The notes beneath the pieces are model-generated. The model was not told the DNA's origin, searched no databases, and saw only the letters and a list, made by a program, of their open reading frames with translations. Below are positions 36,581-45,903 of a stretch of 64,000 nucleotides of DNA, piece after piece (within the stretch, counting starts at the first letter, position 1; every line of letters begins with the position of its first letter). The stretch spans positions 248,001-312,000 of the forward strand of contig NZ_FOHU01000003.1 in NCBI RefSeq assembly GCF_900111615.1. The letters run 5' to 3'. The DNA is from Natronincola peptidivorans (GTDB lineage: Bacteria; Bacillota; Clostridia; Peptostreptococcales; Natronincolaceae). Both the position numbers and the translations under genes were made by a program.

Positions 36581-37387
36581 ATGGAAACTTCAGGTTTATT
36601 ATTTGCTTTTACAATAACAGCTCTGGCAGGGCTCTCAACCACAGTTGGAAGTATGATAGCGTTGTTTACTAAGAAATCCAACAAAAAATTTCTTTCTTTA
36701 TCATTAGGTTTCTCTGCAGGGGTAATGATCTACGTCTCTATGATAGAAATATTTTTTAAAGCCCAGGAATCTCTTGTGGGTGAATTAGGTTTAAAACTGG
36801 GTTCTTTGATCAATGTTATTGCTTTTTTTGGTGGTATGTTTTTTATAGGATTAATAGATAAGTTAATACCATCCTTTGAAGAAAATGTGCATAAAGAAAC
36901 AACTTCTTCTACCGACGAAAAGAGTAAGGATGAGAAGCGGTTACTTAGAATGGGGATGTTTACGGCTTTAGCTGTAGCTATTCACAATTTCCCCGAGGGC
37001 TTCGCAACACTTATATCAACTCTTAGAGATCCTGCTTTAGGAGTCAGCATTGCTATTGCTATTGCTATTCATAATATTCCTGAGGGTATCGCAGTGTCTG
37101 TTCCCATATATTATGCAACAGGCAGTAGATCTAAAGCCTTTTTCTATTCTTTTCTTTCAGGGATCGCAGAGCCCATAGGAGCATTGATTGGTTACTTAAT
37201 TTTGGCTCCCTTTATGACAGAGGTTGTCTTTGGTATTGTATTTGCTTCAGTAGGAGGGATTATGGTTTATATTTCCTTGGATCAACTATTACCTGCTGCA
37301 AGAGATTATGGTGACCATCATCTCTCTGTATATGGTACTATCCTAGGAATGATTGTAATGGCTATTAGCCTTGTTCTATTAGCCTGA
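36581..37387 (+). CDS. zupT: ZIP family zinc transporter, ZupT-like
   Basis: A 268-residue membrane protein with eight hydrophobic helices. The two metal-binding helices carry HNFPEGFATL and HNIPEGIAVSVP, the signature of the ZupT/GufA branch of ZIP importers. The loop at about 100-125 is charged and lacks a histidine cluster. GGAGG lies seven bases before the ATG at 36581. It imports zinc and possibly other divalent metals. It is a single gene, ended by a terminator at 37416-37447. Confidence 0.92.
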   Translation: METSGLLFAFTITALAGLSTTVGSMIALFTKKSNKKFLSLSLGFSAGVMIYVSMIEIFFKAQESLVGELGLKLGSLINVIAFFGGMFFIGLIDKLIPSFEENVHKETTSSTDEKSKDEKRLLRMGMFTALAVAIHNFPEGFATLISTLRDPALGVSIAIAIAIHNIPEGIAVSVPIYYATGSRSKAFFYSFLSGIAEPIGALIGYLILAPFMTEVVFGIVFASVGGIMVYISLDQLLPAARDYGDHHLSVYGTILGMIVMAISLVLLA

Positions 37388-37415
37388 TGATTATTAACCA
37401 ATAAAGAAATATGGT

Positions 37416-37452
37416 AAAAGGATTCTAGTAGTTTATAGAATCCTTTTATATT
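37416..37452 (+). terminator. Terminator after zupT
   Basis: AAAAGGATTCTA pairs with TAGAATCCTTTT (12 bp) and is followed by ATATTTGTTT. Confidence 0.8.
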
Positions 37453-37588
37453 TGTTTGGATTGTTTTAAGAAAATGAATTACCCTTTATATATAAATAAA
37501 CCAAGCTACTTAAAATTATTTTGTTTTGTAACATAAAAACCCCTGTGGAATAAAATAATTAGTATCGAAATAAAAGGAGGGAACCCTC

Positions 37589-38512
37589 TTGGAATTGCTC
37601 GTTATTTTAGAAAGTGTTCTTTCTTTATTTATTATGATTTTGGTGGGGGTTTATGGGAGTAAGAAAAAAATCATAACTGCAGAAATGAATAAAGGGTTAA
37701 CAGATCTTCTTATACAGATAGCCTTACCTTTTATGATTCTTTCTTCTTTCATTTATACTTATGACCCTACGATTAAATCAAATGCCATCAAAACCTTTTA
37801 CTATTCTATTATAGCTTATATTATTATCCTCCTTGTTTCATATTTGCTGCTATTACCAGTAAAGCATGATAAAAAAACCATATTGCATTTTGCGAATGTA
37901 TTCATGAATACAGGTTATGTTGGATTTCCAATATTGTATGCTATATATGGTGCTGAAGGTGTTGTGTATGGATCTATATTTAATATGTTTTTCGTAATAT
38001 TGCTATGGACATATGGCCTAATATTATTTAAGGGTAATTTTAATAGGAGGGAACTAAAGGAAGAGCTAATAAAGATTCTTCTAAACCCCTCTATTCTAGC
38101 AGTCTGTGCAGGTATTATCATTATGATTTTCAATATTCAATTACCAAGTTCCCTATTATCTAGTATAGAAGCTATTGGCAATATCACAGGTCCATTATCT
38201 ATGATCATTATTGGAGCTATCCTTTCAAATGTTAAGCTAAAAAAGTATTTAAAGGATTGGACAATTTATTATGGAATAACTGTTAAGTTGATAATTATTC
38301 CTTCAATTATATACGTAATCTTCTTGTTAATTGCGCCTTCCTCCAAAGCTATGAATACTGTTGTTATTATGTCTGCCTTGCCTGCCTCCGCTATGACTTC
38401 AATCCTAGCAGAAAGTTTTGATAAAGAAAGGGAATATGCAGCTGTTGTTGTATCTGCAACCACATTGCTTTCTTTAATTACTGTCCCTGTACTATTAAAA
38501 ATTATTTTATAA
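37589..38512 (+). CDS. AEC family transporter (auxin efflux carrier type)
   Basis: A 307-residue membrane protein with about ten helices. The AEC (Mem_trans) pattern is seen in ALPFMILSSFIYTY, FMNTGYVGFPI and the second-half MSALPASAMTSILAESF. Bacterial members export or import small carboxylates such as malate or malonate; the substrate here is unknown. The start is a TTG with AAGGAGG eight bases upstream; no ATG fits better. It is monocistronic. Confidence 0.85.
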   Translation: MELLVILESVLSLFIMILVGVYGSKKKIITAEMNKGLTDLLIQIALPFMILSSFIYTYDPTIKSNAIKTFYYSIIAYIIILLVSYLLLLPVKHDKKTILHFANVFMNTGYVGFPILYAIYGAEGVVYGSIFNMFFVILLWTYGLILFKGNFNRRELKEELIKILLNPSILAVCAGIIIMIFNIQLPSSLLSSIEAIGNITGPLSMIIIGAILSNVKLKKYLKDWTIYYGITVKLIIIPSIIYVIFLLIAPSSKAMNTVVIMSALPASAMTSILAESFDKEREYAAVVVSATTLLSLITVPVLLKIIL

Positions 38513-39005
38513 AAAGCATAAAAGACAAAGCTCTTATACAAGGAAAACAATTCTCTTCCTACTCCAGCATTTGCATCTGCGGTAAAACGGTATGCTGTTT
38601 TGTGAGTTAACCAAAACAAGTTTTTCTATAGCCTTTTTCCTAGTTGATAGAAAAACAAATCCTTCCCTTTATTGCTCAATAAGCATAAAAACTGAATATA
38701 ACCTGTACTCTATAAATTCTACCCTCCCCCAAAATGTTTATTGTATTTTGTTTGGTTTTATTGTAGTTTTTTATCATGCGTTGCTTTTTACTCCTTCCTG
38801 TTAAAGGAAAATATGCCCGCAAAAATATTAGATGCTTAGAGTAATGTAAGGCACGCTTTTTTTCAACAATGTAGTAGGCAAAGCTTCCTTATTGGTTTAA
38901 AAAGTGTACCGATCCCTTTGGAACCTCAGCTTGCCAAATATTTATAAGTATTATACTATTAAGTAACAGTTTCAATAATTAAATCAATAACAAGGAGGTC
39001 TTTTT
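38513..39005. other. Intergenic region between AEC transporter and alcohol dehydrogenase
   Basis: 493 bases without a credible gene. It holds a 10-bp inverted repeat, GTTTTTCTAT with ATAGAAAAAC (about 38620-38657), and a smaller one, CAGCAT/ATGCTG (about 38568-38597). Short ORFs on both strands lack ribosome sites. The dehydrogenase promoter should be near 38950, but no strong elements stand out. Confidence 0.35.
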
Positions 39006-40184
39006 ATGAAGTTTAACTATTATATGCCAACAAAAATTCTGTTTGGACCAGGTAAATTGAATGCTTTGGCAGAGGAAGTATTGCCTGGTAAAAAAGCTTT
39101 AATTGTTATCTCTTCCGGGGGTTCCATTAGAAAAAATGGCTATTTAGACCGTCTGATTACCATTTTACATAACCAAGATGTCGATTATGTTGTCTTTGAC
39201 AAAATCCTGCCTAATCCTGTTAAAGCTCATGTTATGGAGGGCGCAGCCTTAGCAAAAGAAGAAAAATGTGACTTTGTTATCGGTCTCGGTGGCGGCAGCA
39301 GTATTGATTCAGCAAAAAGTATCGCTGTGATGGCCAAAAATCCTGGAGATTACTGGGACTATATCAGTGGAGGAAGTGGAAAAAGCCTTCCTGTACCAAA
39401 CCCCGCTCTTCCTATAGTTGCCATCACTACTACGGCTGGAACAGGTACAGAAGCAGATCCTTGGACAGTGATAACTAAAGAGGAAACCAATGAAAAAATC
39501 GGCTTTGGCAATGAATCTACATTTCCTGTTTTATCAGTAGTTGATCCAGAGCTTATGATAACAGTCCCTAAACACCTCACTGCATACCAAGGCTTTGACG
39601 CACTTTTTCATGCAACTGAGGGATATATCGCAAACATAGCAACACCCATTAGTGATGCTTATGCTTTAAAAAGTATTGAGTTAATTGCCAAATACTTACC
39701 TATATGTGTTCAGGACGGTACTAATATTGAAGCTCGTACCCAAGTGGCTTTAGCCAATACCCTTTCCGGCTTTGTAGAATCTACATCCAGCTGTACCTCT
39801 GAGCATTCAATGGAGCATGCCCTGAGTGCCTTTTATCCTGATCTGCCCCATGGAGCTGGACTTATCATGCTTTCAGAAGCATATTATACCTTCTTTGCCT
39901 CCAACGCACCTGAACGATTTACAGCTATGGCACAGGCTATGGGTGTTGACATCGAAACGCTTCCAGAGGAGGACCGTCCTATGTCCTTTGTGAAGGCTTT
40001 GGTAAAGCTTCAGGAGGATTGCCAAGTCAGCGATCTTAAAATGTCTGATTATGGTATTAAAAAGGAAGAAATTCCCTCCCTCGCTGAAAATGCCCATAAC
40101 ACCATGGGTGGACTCTTTGAGTTAGATTGTTATACTCTATCCCTTGAAGAAACCATAGAAATTATGACTAAGGCTTATAAGTAG
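39006..40184 (+). CDS. Iron-containing alcohol dehydrogenase
   Basis: A 392-residue group III alcohol dehydrogenase. The nucleotide motif is VIGLGGGSSIDSAKSIAV, followed by TTAGTGTEADPW. The metal ligands are an Asp and His in QGFDALFHATEGY, then His residues in SEHSMEHALSAFYPDLPHGAG. AAGGAGG stands before the ATG. It probably reduces an aldehyde with NAD(P)H during fermentation, or oxidises the alcohol. Substrate specificity cannot be read. An inverted repeat (GACAGGGTA / TACCCTGTC, 40194-40227) follows but lacks a U tract. Confidence 0.9.
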   Translation: MKFNYYMPTKILFGPGKLNALAEEVLPGKKALIVISSGGSIRKNGYLDRLITILHNQDVDYVVFDKILPNPVKAHVMEGAALAKEEKCDFVIGLGGGSSIDSAKSIAVMAKNPGDYWDYISGGSGKSLPVPNPALPIVAITTTAGTGTEADPWTVITKEETNEKIGFGNESTFPVLSVVDPELMITVPKHLTAYQGFDALFHATEGYIANIATPISDAYALKSIELIAKYLPICVQDGTNIEARTQVALANTLSGFVESTSSCTSEHSMEHALSAFYPDLPHGAGLIMLSEAYYTFFASNAPERFTAMAQAMGVDIETLPEEDRPMSFVKALVKLQEDCQVSDLKMSDYGIKKEEIPSLAENAHNTMGGLFELDCYTLSLEETIEIMTKAYK

Positions 40185-40300
40185 TTAATAAATGACAGGG
40201 TATGAATAGACTTATTTGTACCCTGTCTCATGAGGAAAAATCTATCTACAAATGAAAAGTATCGCGTTATCGTAAAAATAGAAATGGGGAGATGCATTAA

Positions 40301-41170
40301 ATGATAGATCTACACATTCATACTACTTCGTCAGATGGTTCAGATGAGCCCAAAGATATTCTGATCAAGGCACAACAAGCAGGTCTAAAATACATATCTA
40401 TTACAGATCATGATTCCATTGGTGCTTACAAAAAATTGCGAGAAATAAAAGTAAGCAGTTATTTCGAAGGTGCTATCCTTCCCGGTTGTGAGTTTTCTGT
40501 TGTTCACAATGGAAAACCTATCGAGATATTAGGATATGGTATAGACCTTGACACCATAAGTTCAACAGGCATTATCTCAGATGAAAAGTTTTTTGAAAGA
40601 GAAAATACTTACCTTAAAAAATTGAAGGAGGTATGTAGAAACCTCAACCTAAAATATAGTGATGATTTATCTATTCATACTGATAAGTATTTTGCAACAC
40701 AGATTCTACATGCAGACCTTAGGAAATATCCTGAAAATCAAAAGCATTTTACTAAAGAAGTATGGGAAAGCCTCAATGCCTTTTATAGAACCTGCGTCAA
40801 TAATGAAAACAGTCCTTTCTTTCTTGATCTACTGAAAAATTATCTCACTGTACAGGAGGCTGCTTCACTTATAAAAAAAGCAGGAGGCAAAGCATTTCTT
40901 GCCCATCTTTATGGCTACTTTGTAGATGATCATGAAACTTTTTTGAATTCAATCGTATCTTTAAATGTGCTTGACGGTATAGAGTGTTACCATTCCCTTC
41001 ATACTATAGATAAAACAAAGTATCTTCTTCAATATTGTGGTAAACACAAGCTTTATGCATCAGGAGGAAGTGACTACCATGGAAAAATTAAGCCTAATGT
41101 GAAAATCGGGGAAAGCATCACTGGCACAAAAATTCCATATGAGGTATTAGCGCCATGGTTTCCTTATTAA
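40301..41170 (+). CDS. PHP domain phosphoesterase
   Basis: A 289-residue metal-dependent phosphoesterase. The PHP motifs are MIDLHIHTTSSDGSDEP, YISITDHDSIGAY, a His in KAFLAHLYGY and the terminal ASGGSDYHGKIKP. These provide a three-metal site as in nucleoside 3',5'-bisphosphate phosphatases of the YciV type and histidinol phosphatases. The exact substrate is uncertain. GGGGAG precedes the ATG by nine bases. The short spacing of 116 bases after the dehydrogenase includes a hairpin, so it may be separately transcribed. Confidence 0.85.
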   Translation: MIDLHIHTTSSDGSDEPKDILIKAQQAGLKYISITDHDSIGAYKKLREIKVSSYFEGAILPGCEFSVVHNGKPIEILGYGIDLDTISSTGIISDEKFFERENTYLKKLKEVCRNLNLKYSDDLSIHTDKYFATQILHADLRKYPENQKHFTKEVWESLNAFYRTCVNNENSPFFLDLLKNYLTVQEAASLIKKAGGKAFLAHLYGYFVDDHETFLNSIVSLNVLDGIECYHSLHTIDKTKYLLQYCGKHKLYASGGSDYHGKIKPNVKIGESITGTKIPYEVLAPWFPY

Positions 41171-41180
41171 ACTTTACTAT

Positions 41181-41213
41181 AAAAAACCGCTGCTGCTTGT
41201 GATATAATTTATT
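41181..41213 (-). repeat. Possible decayed SCC-like attachment half-site G
   Basis: Plus-strand AAAAAACCGC followed eight bases later by GTGATA resembles copies E (AAAAAACCGCC) and A (CTTGTGATACGG) of the rlmH-derived repeat, but the GGTTCACC half is replaced by AATTTATT. A chance resemblance is possible. Confidence 0.25.
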
Positions 41214-41319
41214 AGGTAGACTTTGTTGAAACATTATAGCCCTCATAGTTTGTGTAATTTTTGAGGGTACATAATTTCTTATGTATTATAAAAAAAAGAG
41301 ATGAATTAAGGAGAGATTA

Positions 41320-42513
41320 TTGGTGGAAAGAATAATAGGTACCGTTTCTAGGGGGCTTCGTACGCCCATCATCAACCAAGGAGATAACATATCAGAAATT
41401 GTTGTAAACACCGTATTAAATGCTTCTAAAGCAGAGGGCTTCAATATTAATGATAAAGATATTGTTGCTATAACTGAGTCCGTGGTTGCCCGGGCCCAAG
41501 GAAACTATGCAAGCGTTAACTCTATTGCCAAGGATGTGGCTTCAAAATTTGGTGAAAATACATTGGGGGTAATTTTTCCTATATTAAGTCGTAACCGTTT
41601 TGCCATTTGTCTCCGTGGTATTGCAAAAGGGGCCAAGAAGATTGTTTTAATGCTTAGCTATCCAGCAGATGAAGTGGGTAACCATTTAGTAGATATAGAT
41701 ATGTTAGATGAAAAAGGGATTAATCCATGGACCGATGTCCTTACAGAGGAACAGTTTAGAAATTATTTTGGGCATATTAAGCATACTTTTACTGGTGTAG
41801 ATTATGTAGATTACTATAAATCCTTAGTTCAAGAATACGGTATTGAGTGTGAAGTGATTTTCTCAAACAATCCTAAAACAATATTAAATTATACAAAAAG
41901 TATTCTTACCTGTGATATTCATACTAGAGCTAGAACCAAAAGAATATTAAAGGCGAATGGTGCAAATGAGGTTTATGGGCTTGATGATCTCTTGTCAACC
42001 TCCATAGACGGTAATGGTTACAATGAAGCTTATGGTCTTTTAGGCTCAAATAAATCCACAGAAGAAAGCGTTAAGCTTTTTCCACGGGATTGCCAGCCTC
42101 TTGTTGATGCAATTCAGACTAAGCTCAAAGCAGCTACCGGCAAAACTGTTGAGGTTATGGTTTATGGAGATGGTGCATTTAAGGACCCCGTGGGTAAGAT
42201 TTGGGAGTTGGCTGATCCAGTTGTGTCTCCAGCCTATACTGCAGGACTTGAGGGTACCCCTAATGAGGTAAAAATTAAATACCTTGCAGATAATGATTTT
42301 GCTCACTTAAAAGGTGATGCACTTAAGGAAGCCATTTCTGAATATATTAGAAATAAAAAGTCCGACCTTACTGGTGCTATGGCAGCTCAAGGCACTACAC
42401 CTAGAAGACTCACTGACCTTATAGGATCCCTTTGTGACCTGACTTCAGGCAGCGGCGATAAGGGAACTCCTGTAGTTTATATCCAAGGCTATTTTGATAA
42501 TTACACAAAATAG
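41320..42513 (+). CDS. CofE-like protein (coenzyme F420-0:L-glutamate ligase family)
   Basis: A 397-residue protein of the F420_ligase family (PF01996), with the N-terminal signature VSRGLRTPIINQGDNISEIV, IVAITESVVARAQGNY and, near the C-terminus, VMVYGDGAFKDPVGKIWELA. It is longer than archaeal CofE (about 250 residues) because of a central insert, as in the clostridial subgroup. No other F420 genes are present and Clostridia do not generally make F420, so the true reaction is unknown; an amide ligation to another acceptor is a guess. The start is TTG 41320 or GTG 41323 behind AAGGAG. A terminator follows. Confidence 0.75.
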   Translation: MVERIIGTVSRGLRTPIINQGDNISEIVVNTVLNASKAEGFNINDKDIVAITESVVARAQGNYASVNSIAKDVASKFGENTLGVIFPILSRNRFAICLRGIAKGAKKIVLMLSYPADEVGNHLVDIDMLDEKGINPWTDVLTEEQFRNYFGHIKHTFTGVDYVDYYKSLVQEYGIECEVIFSNNPKTILNYTKSILTCDIHTRARTKRILKANGANEVYGLDDLLSTSIDGNGYNEAYGLLGSNKSTEESVKLFPRDCQPLVDAIQTKLKAATGKTVEVMVYGDGAFKDPVGKIWELADPVVSPAYTAGLEGTPNEVKIKYLADNDFAHLKGDALKEAISEYIRNKKSDLTGAMAAQGTTPRRLTDLIGSLCDLTSGSGDKGTPVVYIQGYFDNYTK

Positions 42514-42532
42514 TATTTATATGCTTAATAGT

Positions 42533-42574
42533 AAAGCTCTTCCCTAGAAATCTAATAGGAAGAGCTTTTATTTG
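42533..42574 (+). terminator. Terminator after the CofE-like gene
   Basis: AAAGCTCTTCCCTA pairs with TAGGAAGAGCTTT (one bulge) and is followed by TATTTG. Confidence 0.8.
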
Positions 42575-42783
42575 TCCAATTCAGGGTTGTTGCACTAATA
42601 AATACATAAGATAAAGAAAATATAGGCCTGATTTCAACATTTTGAATGCTAAATCTAAAATTCCTACGGAGTAGATTTTCAAAAAAAAATTAATAGCACA
42701 CAATAAAATATACTGAATATAGTGTAGTGAAATAACACGAGCTATCTAACTAGAAAAATATGATTGTTTTAGGGGGGAGTTAC

Positions 42784-43815
42784 ATGAGAAGTATGGTGGG
42801 AGCTTGTAGTGAATTTATGCTGAAAGGCCACAAAAAGGCTAGAGTTTCTGGCCGTACCATGGATTGGTTTGAAGAAATGTACTCAAACTTCGTCGTCGTT
42901 CCTAGAGGTACTCACGTCTTTAGTTATTATGATGGGGAAGATAAGGAAAAACAACCGCTTAAACAGGGTATGCAATGGAAAACAAAATATGGCTTTGTGG
43001 GAATAGATAGTTGGAACTTACCTATCTATCTTGATGGAATGAATGAAATGGGGTTGTCGGCAGGTTTATTAGCTTTATATGGTTGCGGGTATCCTGAGCC
43101 CGACAAATGTCCAGAAAAAAATATATCCATAGGCTATCTATTACAATATGTTTTGGGAAATTGTAAAGATGTTAATGAGGTAAAAGAATTCTTAGAAAGT
43201 GGTGTAACTGTCTGTGATCTAAGTGTGCTATACGTAGCAGATGAACGCAGTCTTCATTTAGTTGTGCATGATGCACAAGGCAAAAGTTTAGTACTTGAGG
43301 CAGAGGATGGAGAGATTAAGATTTACCTTGATGAAGAAGCTTCTGTTTTAACGAATTCTCCGTTTTTGCACTGGCATTTACTCAATATGCGTAATTATTG
43401 TAACCTAACTTATAAAGATGCAACCTCTGACGGACCTTGGACTCCACTTGGTCATGGTAGTGGTATGCTAGGGCTTCCAGGAGATTCTACACCTCCCTCT
43501 CGCTTTGTTCGATTATCTATGTTTAGAGAGTTTTCTCCTATTAGTAAAGATGCCAACGAAGAAGTCCAGCAAGCTTTTCACATGATTAATAGAGTAGCTT
43601 TGGTTAATGGTGAAGATATTATAGAACGTACCCTTTGGGAAGTAGTTAGAGACCATGTTCATAGAATCTACTATTTTCGAACTAATCAAAATCAATCTAT
43701 AAGGGCAATAGACTTGAAAGAAATTGATTTTAGTGGTTTTAAACAATATAAGCGTATACCTTTAACCACAGGTAATTTATATGAAGACGTAACGCCACTA
43801 TTTGAAAAAGGTTAA
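42784..43815 (+). CDS. Choloylglycine hydrolase family protein (linear amide C-N hydrolase)
   Basis: A 343-residue N-terminal nucleophile hydrolase. The expected catalytic residues are Cys8 (MVGACSEF), Arg24 and Asp27 (SGRTMDWF), and Asn/Arg in the C-terminal half (LTNSPFLHWHL). The nucleophile is not at position 2 as in most bile salt hydrolases, so a seven-residue propeptide must be removed. The ATG at 42784 has AGGGGGG upstream. Relatives cleave conjugated bile salts, penicillin V or N-acyl homoserine lactones; sequence alone does not decide. No signal peptide is seen. A terminator follows at 43873. Confidence 0.85.
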   Translation: MRSMVGACSEFMLKGHKKARVSGRTMDWFEEMYSNFVVVPRGTHVFSYYDGEDKEKQPLKQGMQWKTKYGFVGIDSWNLPIYLDGMNEMGLSAGLLALYGCGYPEPDKCPEKNISIGYLLQYVLGNCKDVNEVKEFLESGVTVCDLSVLYVADERSLHLVVHDAQGKSLVLEAEDGEIKIYLDEEASVLTNSPFLHWHLLNMRNYCNLTYKDATSDGPWTPLGHGSGMLGLPGDSTPPSRFVRLSMFREFSPISKDANEEVQQAFHMINRVALVNGEDIIERTLWEVVRDHVHRIYYFRTNQNQSIRAIDLKEIDFSGFKQYKRIPLTTGNLYEDVTPLFEKG

Positions 43816-43872
43816 ATAAAAAAATCAGCTGCAATCAACTGACAGATAGATTTTGAGTAACCTATGCTAATG

Positions 43873-43920
43873 TGAGTCAGGGATTGCACTAAGTCATCTC
43901 CTGACTCATAATGTTTTATA
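43873..43920 (+). terminator. Terminator after the choloylglycine hydrolase gene
   Basis: TGAGTCAGG pairs with CCTGACTCA (43873-43881, 43900-43908) and is followed by TAATGTTTTAT. Confidence 0.7.
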
Positions 43921-44029
43921 TGTCTTTTATTTCTGAAAACATTACTTGCATATAATTAGACTATACACATCACCGGATTAGAGCGTTATGTAAGCAAATA
44001 ATTTCTTTTAAAAACTCAACCAATTCCTT

Positions 44030-44135
44030 TAACAATACTCTATCTACCATAAATGGTTATCTCAAGTTGCAGCTGATTTTCTTTTAGTCCTTCATTTAGC
44101 TAATCAAATATTGCTAAGAATTTATTTTTATCCAT
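44030..44135 (-). pseudogene. Possible relic of a nucleotidyltransferase-like gene
   Basis: From an ATG at 44135 the minus strand reads MDKNKFLAIFD, stop, LNEGLKENQLQLEITIYGR and then a stop. The helix followed by LEITIYGG-type strand resembles the start of DUF6036/AbiEii-type nucleotidyltransferases. It is broken by at least two stops. The rest of the 43918-44331 spacer shows nothing recognisable. Confidence 0.3.
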
Positions 44136-44331
44136 CAACCTGTTATATTAAGCTTATCCATATTATATCTCCCCTTGGTATTTTTATCATTTTGTCTTCA
44201 GAGCAAACCTTAACTTCATTGGACACACCAACCTACTCCTAACCTTTACTAGAATAAATCCTTTACATATGATGAGCTTCACTATCAACCCTATCCCATT
44301 TGTGGAAAATAAAAGAGGTAATAGAATTTCA

Positions 44332-45204
44332 TTATTTGTACCAAGCCTTAGGATAATCTATCCATGCTGGTAACCTCGTATTAGGATCTCCCTTTGCAGT
44401 ATTAACTTGAGCTTGTGTAATAAATAGACTCTCTGTAAGATTTGCCCCTCTGATATCTGCATCTCTTAAATCAGCTCCAATAAGGTTAGTCCCCCTCAAG
44501 TCACTTTCCCTCAGATCTGCTGCAATAAGGAGGGCTCCTGCTAAATCCTCTCCCATAAGGTTAATTTTTCTTAAATCTTCACCAATTAAATTTAGTCTTC
44601 CAGCAATTGTTTTTTTGCAATTTATGGTGTTTTTTTGATCTCTGGGAAACTTAATTCTCACGAGTTTACTAACCTTTTTGAGAAGGTCGTTAGCTTTTTC
44701 TCTATACGAATCTATTTCTAGCACTATAAGAGCATCAGCATTTAGATATGTAAGACCTTCTATTTCCCTTATCAAACACGCTATATCCTCCTGCATGGCA
44801 CTATTCACTTTTATCAAAACTGCTTCTGTCAGATACCATAGCATTTCATGGAGTTGTCTCATAATGGAAAACACTTCAAACATTTGCCTTGCTGAATCTG
44901 GAGCTTCTTGCCAGTCCTTTCCATTATATGTGACTTGAGCAGCTTTTTGCCCTGCACCAAAACAGTCATAAGCTACGCATCCCTTTAGGCCTTTTTCTAT
45001 AAGGCTATTGTGAATAGTACAGCTAAAGTTATGATGTAAATTTATACAAGGTTTACCAGCTTCTTTATCAGTTGGAAAACCTTCTGAAGTTGAAAAATAC
45101 AAAGCAACACAGCAAAGGCCAAAACATTTTTGGCAATCATTTTTTAGATTCTCATATAATCTTGTATCAAATTTATCTCTATTTTTCCATGTCATGTCAC
45201 TCAC
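44332..45204 (-). CDS. Pentapeptide-repeat protein with N-terminal cysteine-rich domain
   Basis: A 290-residue protein. Residues about 20-85 are a cysteine cluster (CQKCFGLCC, then single Cys at PCINLHH, FSCTIH, KGCVAYDC), which suggests a zinc or iron-sulfur site of the YkgJ kind. A helical middle (100-190) follows. Residues 205-265 are pentapeptide repeats of the A(D/N)LRx type (for example ADLRESDLRGTNLIGADLRD), forming a right-handed beta-helix. The end GDPNTRLPAWIDYP is a frequent cap. Function unknown. A relic of a second copy lies at 28108-28185. The start codon is uncertain: GTG 45204 or ATG 45195. Confidence 0.8.
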   Translation of the reverse strand: MSDMTWKNRDKFDTRLYENLKNDCQKCFGLCCVALYFSTSEGFPTDKEAGKPCINLHHNFSCTIHNSLIEKGLKGCVAYDCFGAGQKAAQVTYNGKDWQEAPDSARQMFEVFSIMRQLHEMLWYLTEAVLIKVNSAMQEDIACLIREIEGLTYLNADALIVLEIDSYREKANDLLKKVSKLVRIKFPRDQKNTINCKKTIAGRLNLIGEDLRKINLMGEDLAGALLIAADLRESDLRGTNLIGADLRDADIRGANLTESLFITQAQVNTAKGDPNTRLPAWIDYPKAWYK

Positions 45205-45236
45205 CCATATCCCTAAGCATTATATTCATTATTTCT

Positions 45237-45492
45237 CTAGTGTTCAATAAATTTACCTAAGATTCCTTCTTTCAGCTCTTCTTTCTTTTTTGCTTCAGTC
45301 TTCCTTTCAGCCGTTATTTCTGCTTTTAATTCTGTCCTATTCTCCGTTTTTAATTCTTCTTTTACCTTTTTATAGAAATTTCCAAGCTTAACTAAAAAAG
45401 GGTCCTACAGTAATCTGTAAAACCCTTGATTTTTGGGATTTGTGGGTAAAGAGTAAAGTGTCCATCCACGAAATGCGTTAGTCTTAATTGGA
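45237..45492 (-). pseudogene. Degenerate ORF next to attachment repeat E
   Basis: The minus strand reads NPIKTNAFRGWTLYSLPTNP, then KNQGFYRLL, a TAG, and DPFLVKLGNFYKKVKEELKT, ending in a charged Lys/Glu-rich tail KEGILGKFIEH and stop. Both halves look like one protein interrupted by the amber codon; the start is missing. I do not recognise the family. The rest of the 45561-45903 spacer has no visible gene. Confidence 0.4.
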
Positions 45493-45511
45493 TTTCAGTA
45501 ATATCTCTTAT

Positions 45512-45560
45512 AAAAAACCGCCTTTTCTCATGGCACGGTTCACCGTATCACTGTAGCTTC
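45512..45560 (-). repeat. SCC-like attachment repeat E
   Basis: Minus-strand core 45524-45544 reads GGTGAACCGTGCCATGAG then AAA, followed by the arm AGGCGGTTTTTT. It matches the rlmH end (59249-59269) in its first 11 bases and in CA-AG positions, and matches copy D through the arm. Upstream of the core it reads CTACAGTGATAC. Confidence 0.65.
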
Positions 45561-45903
45561 CGGGACATCCTCAAGTTCGTTCTTTAACTTAAATGTTATA
45601 GTTTTTATATTCATAATATCGCCTCCAATTATGGTATGTACACTATAATTGAAAACATTTAATAAAAATGATGATACTATAAATTTCTTATAGGGTTTAC
45701 TTATAATAGACTAAATTCAATTTTACTATTATAAAGCGACATAGATATTTACCTCTATTCAGCTGTCGCCTAATTATATACAGGTTTTACATAGAGTTTT
45801 ACTAAGTGCATCATCTTTAGATCTACTATTCACAACCTGTACCTTTTATAAAATAATACTAGTAATTAGAAGTCAAACAAACCCTACTTCTTTCATGTTT
45901 TTT

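Noticed and set aside
41320-42513. Evidence for coenzyme F420 synthesis
   Set aside because: Only a CofE-family protein is present; no other F420 gene is visible and the clostridial subgroup is of unknown function.
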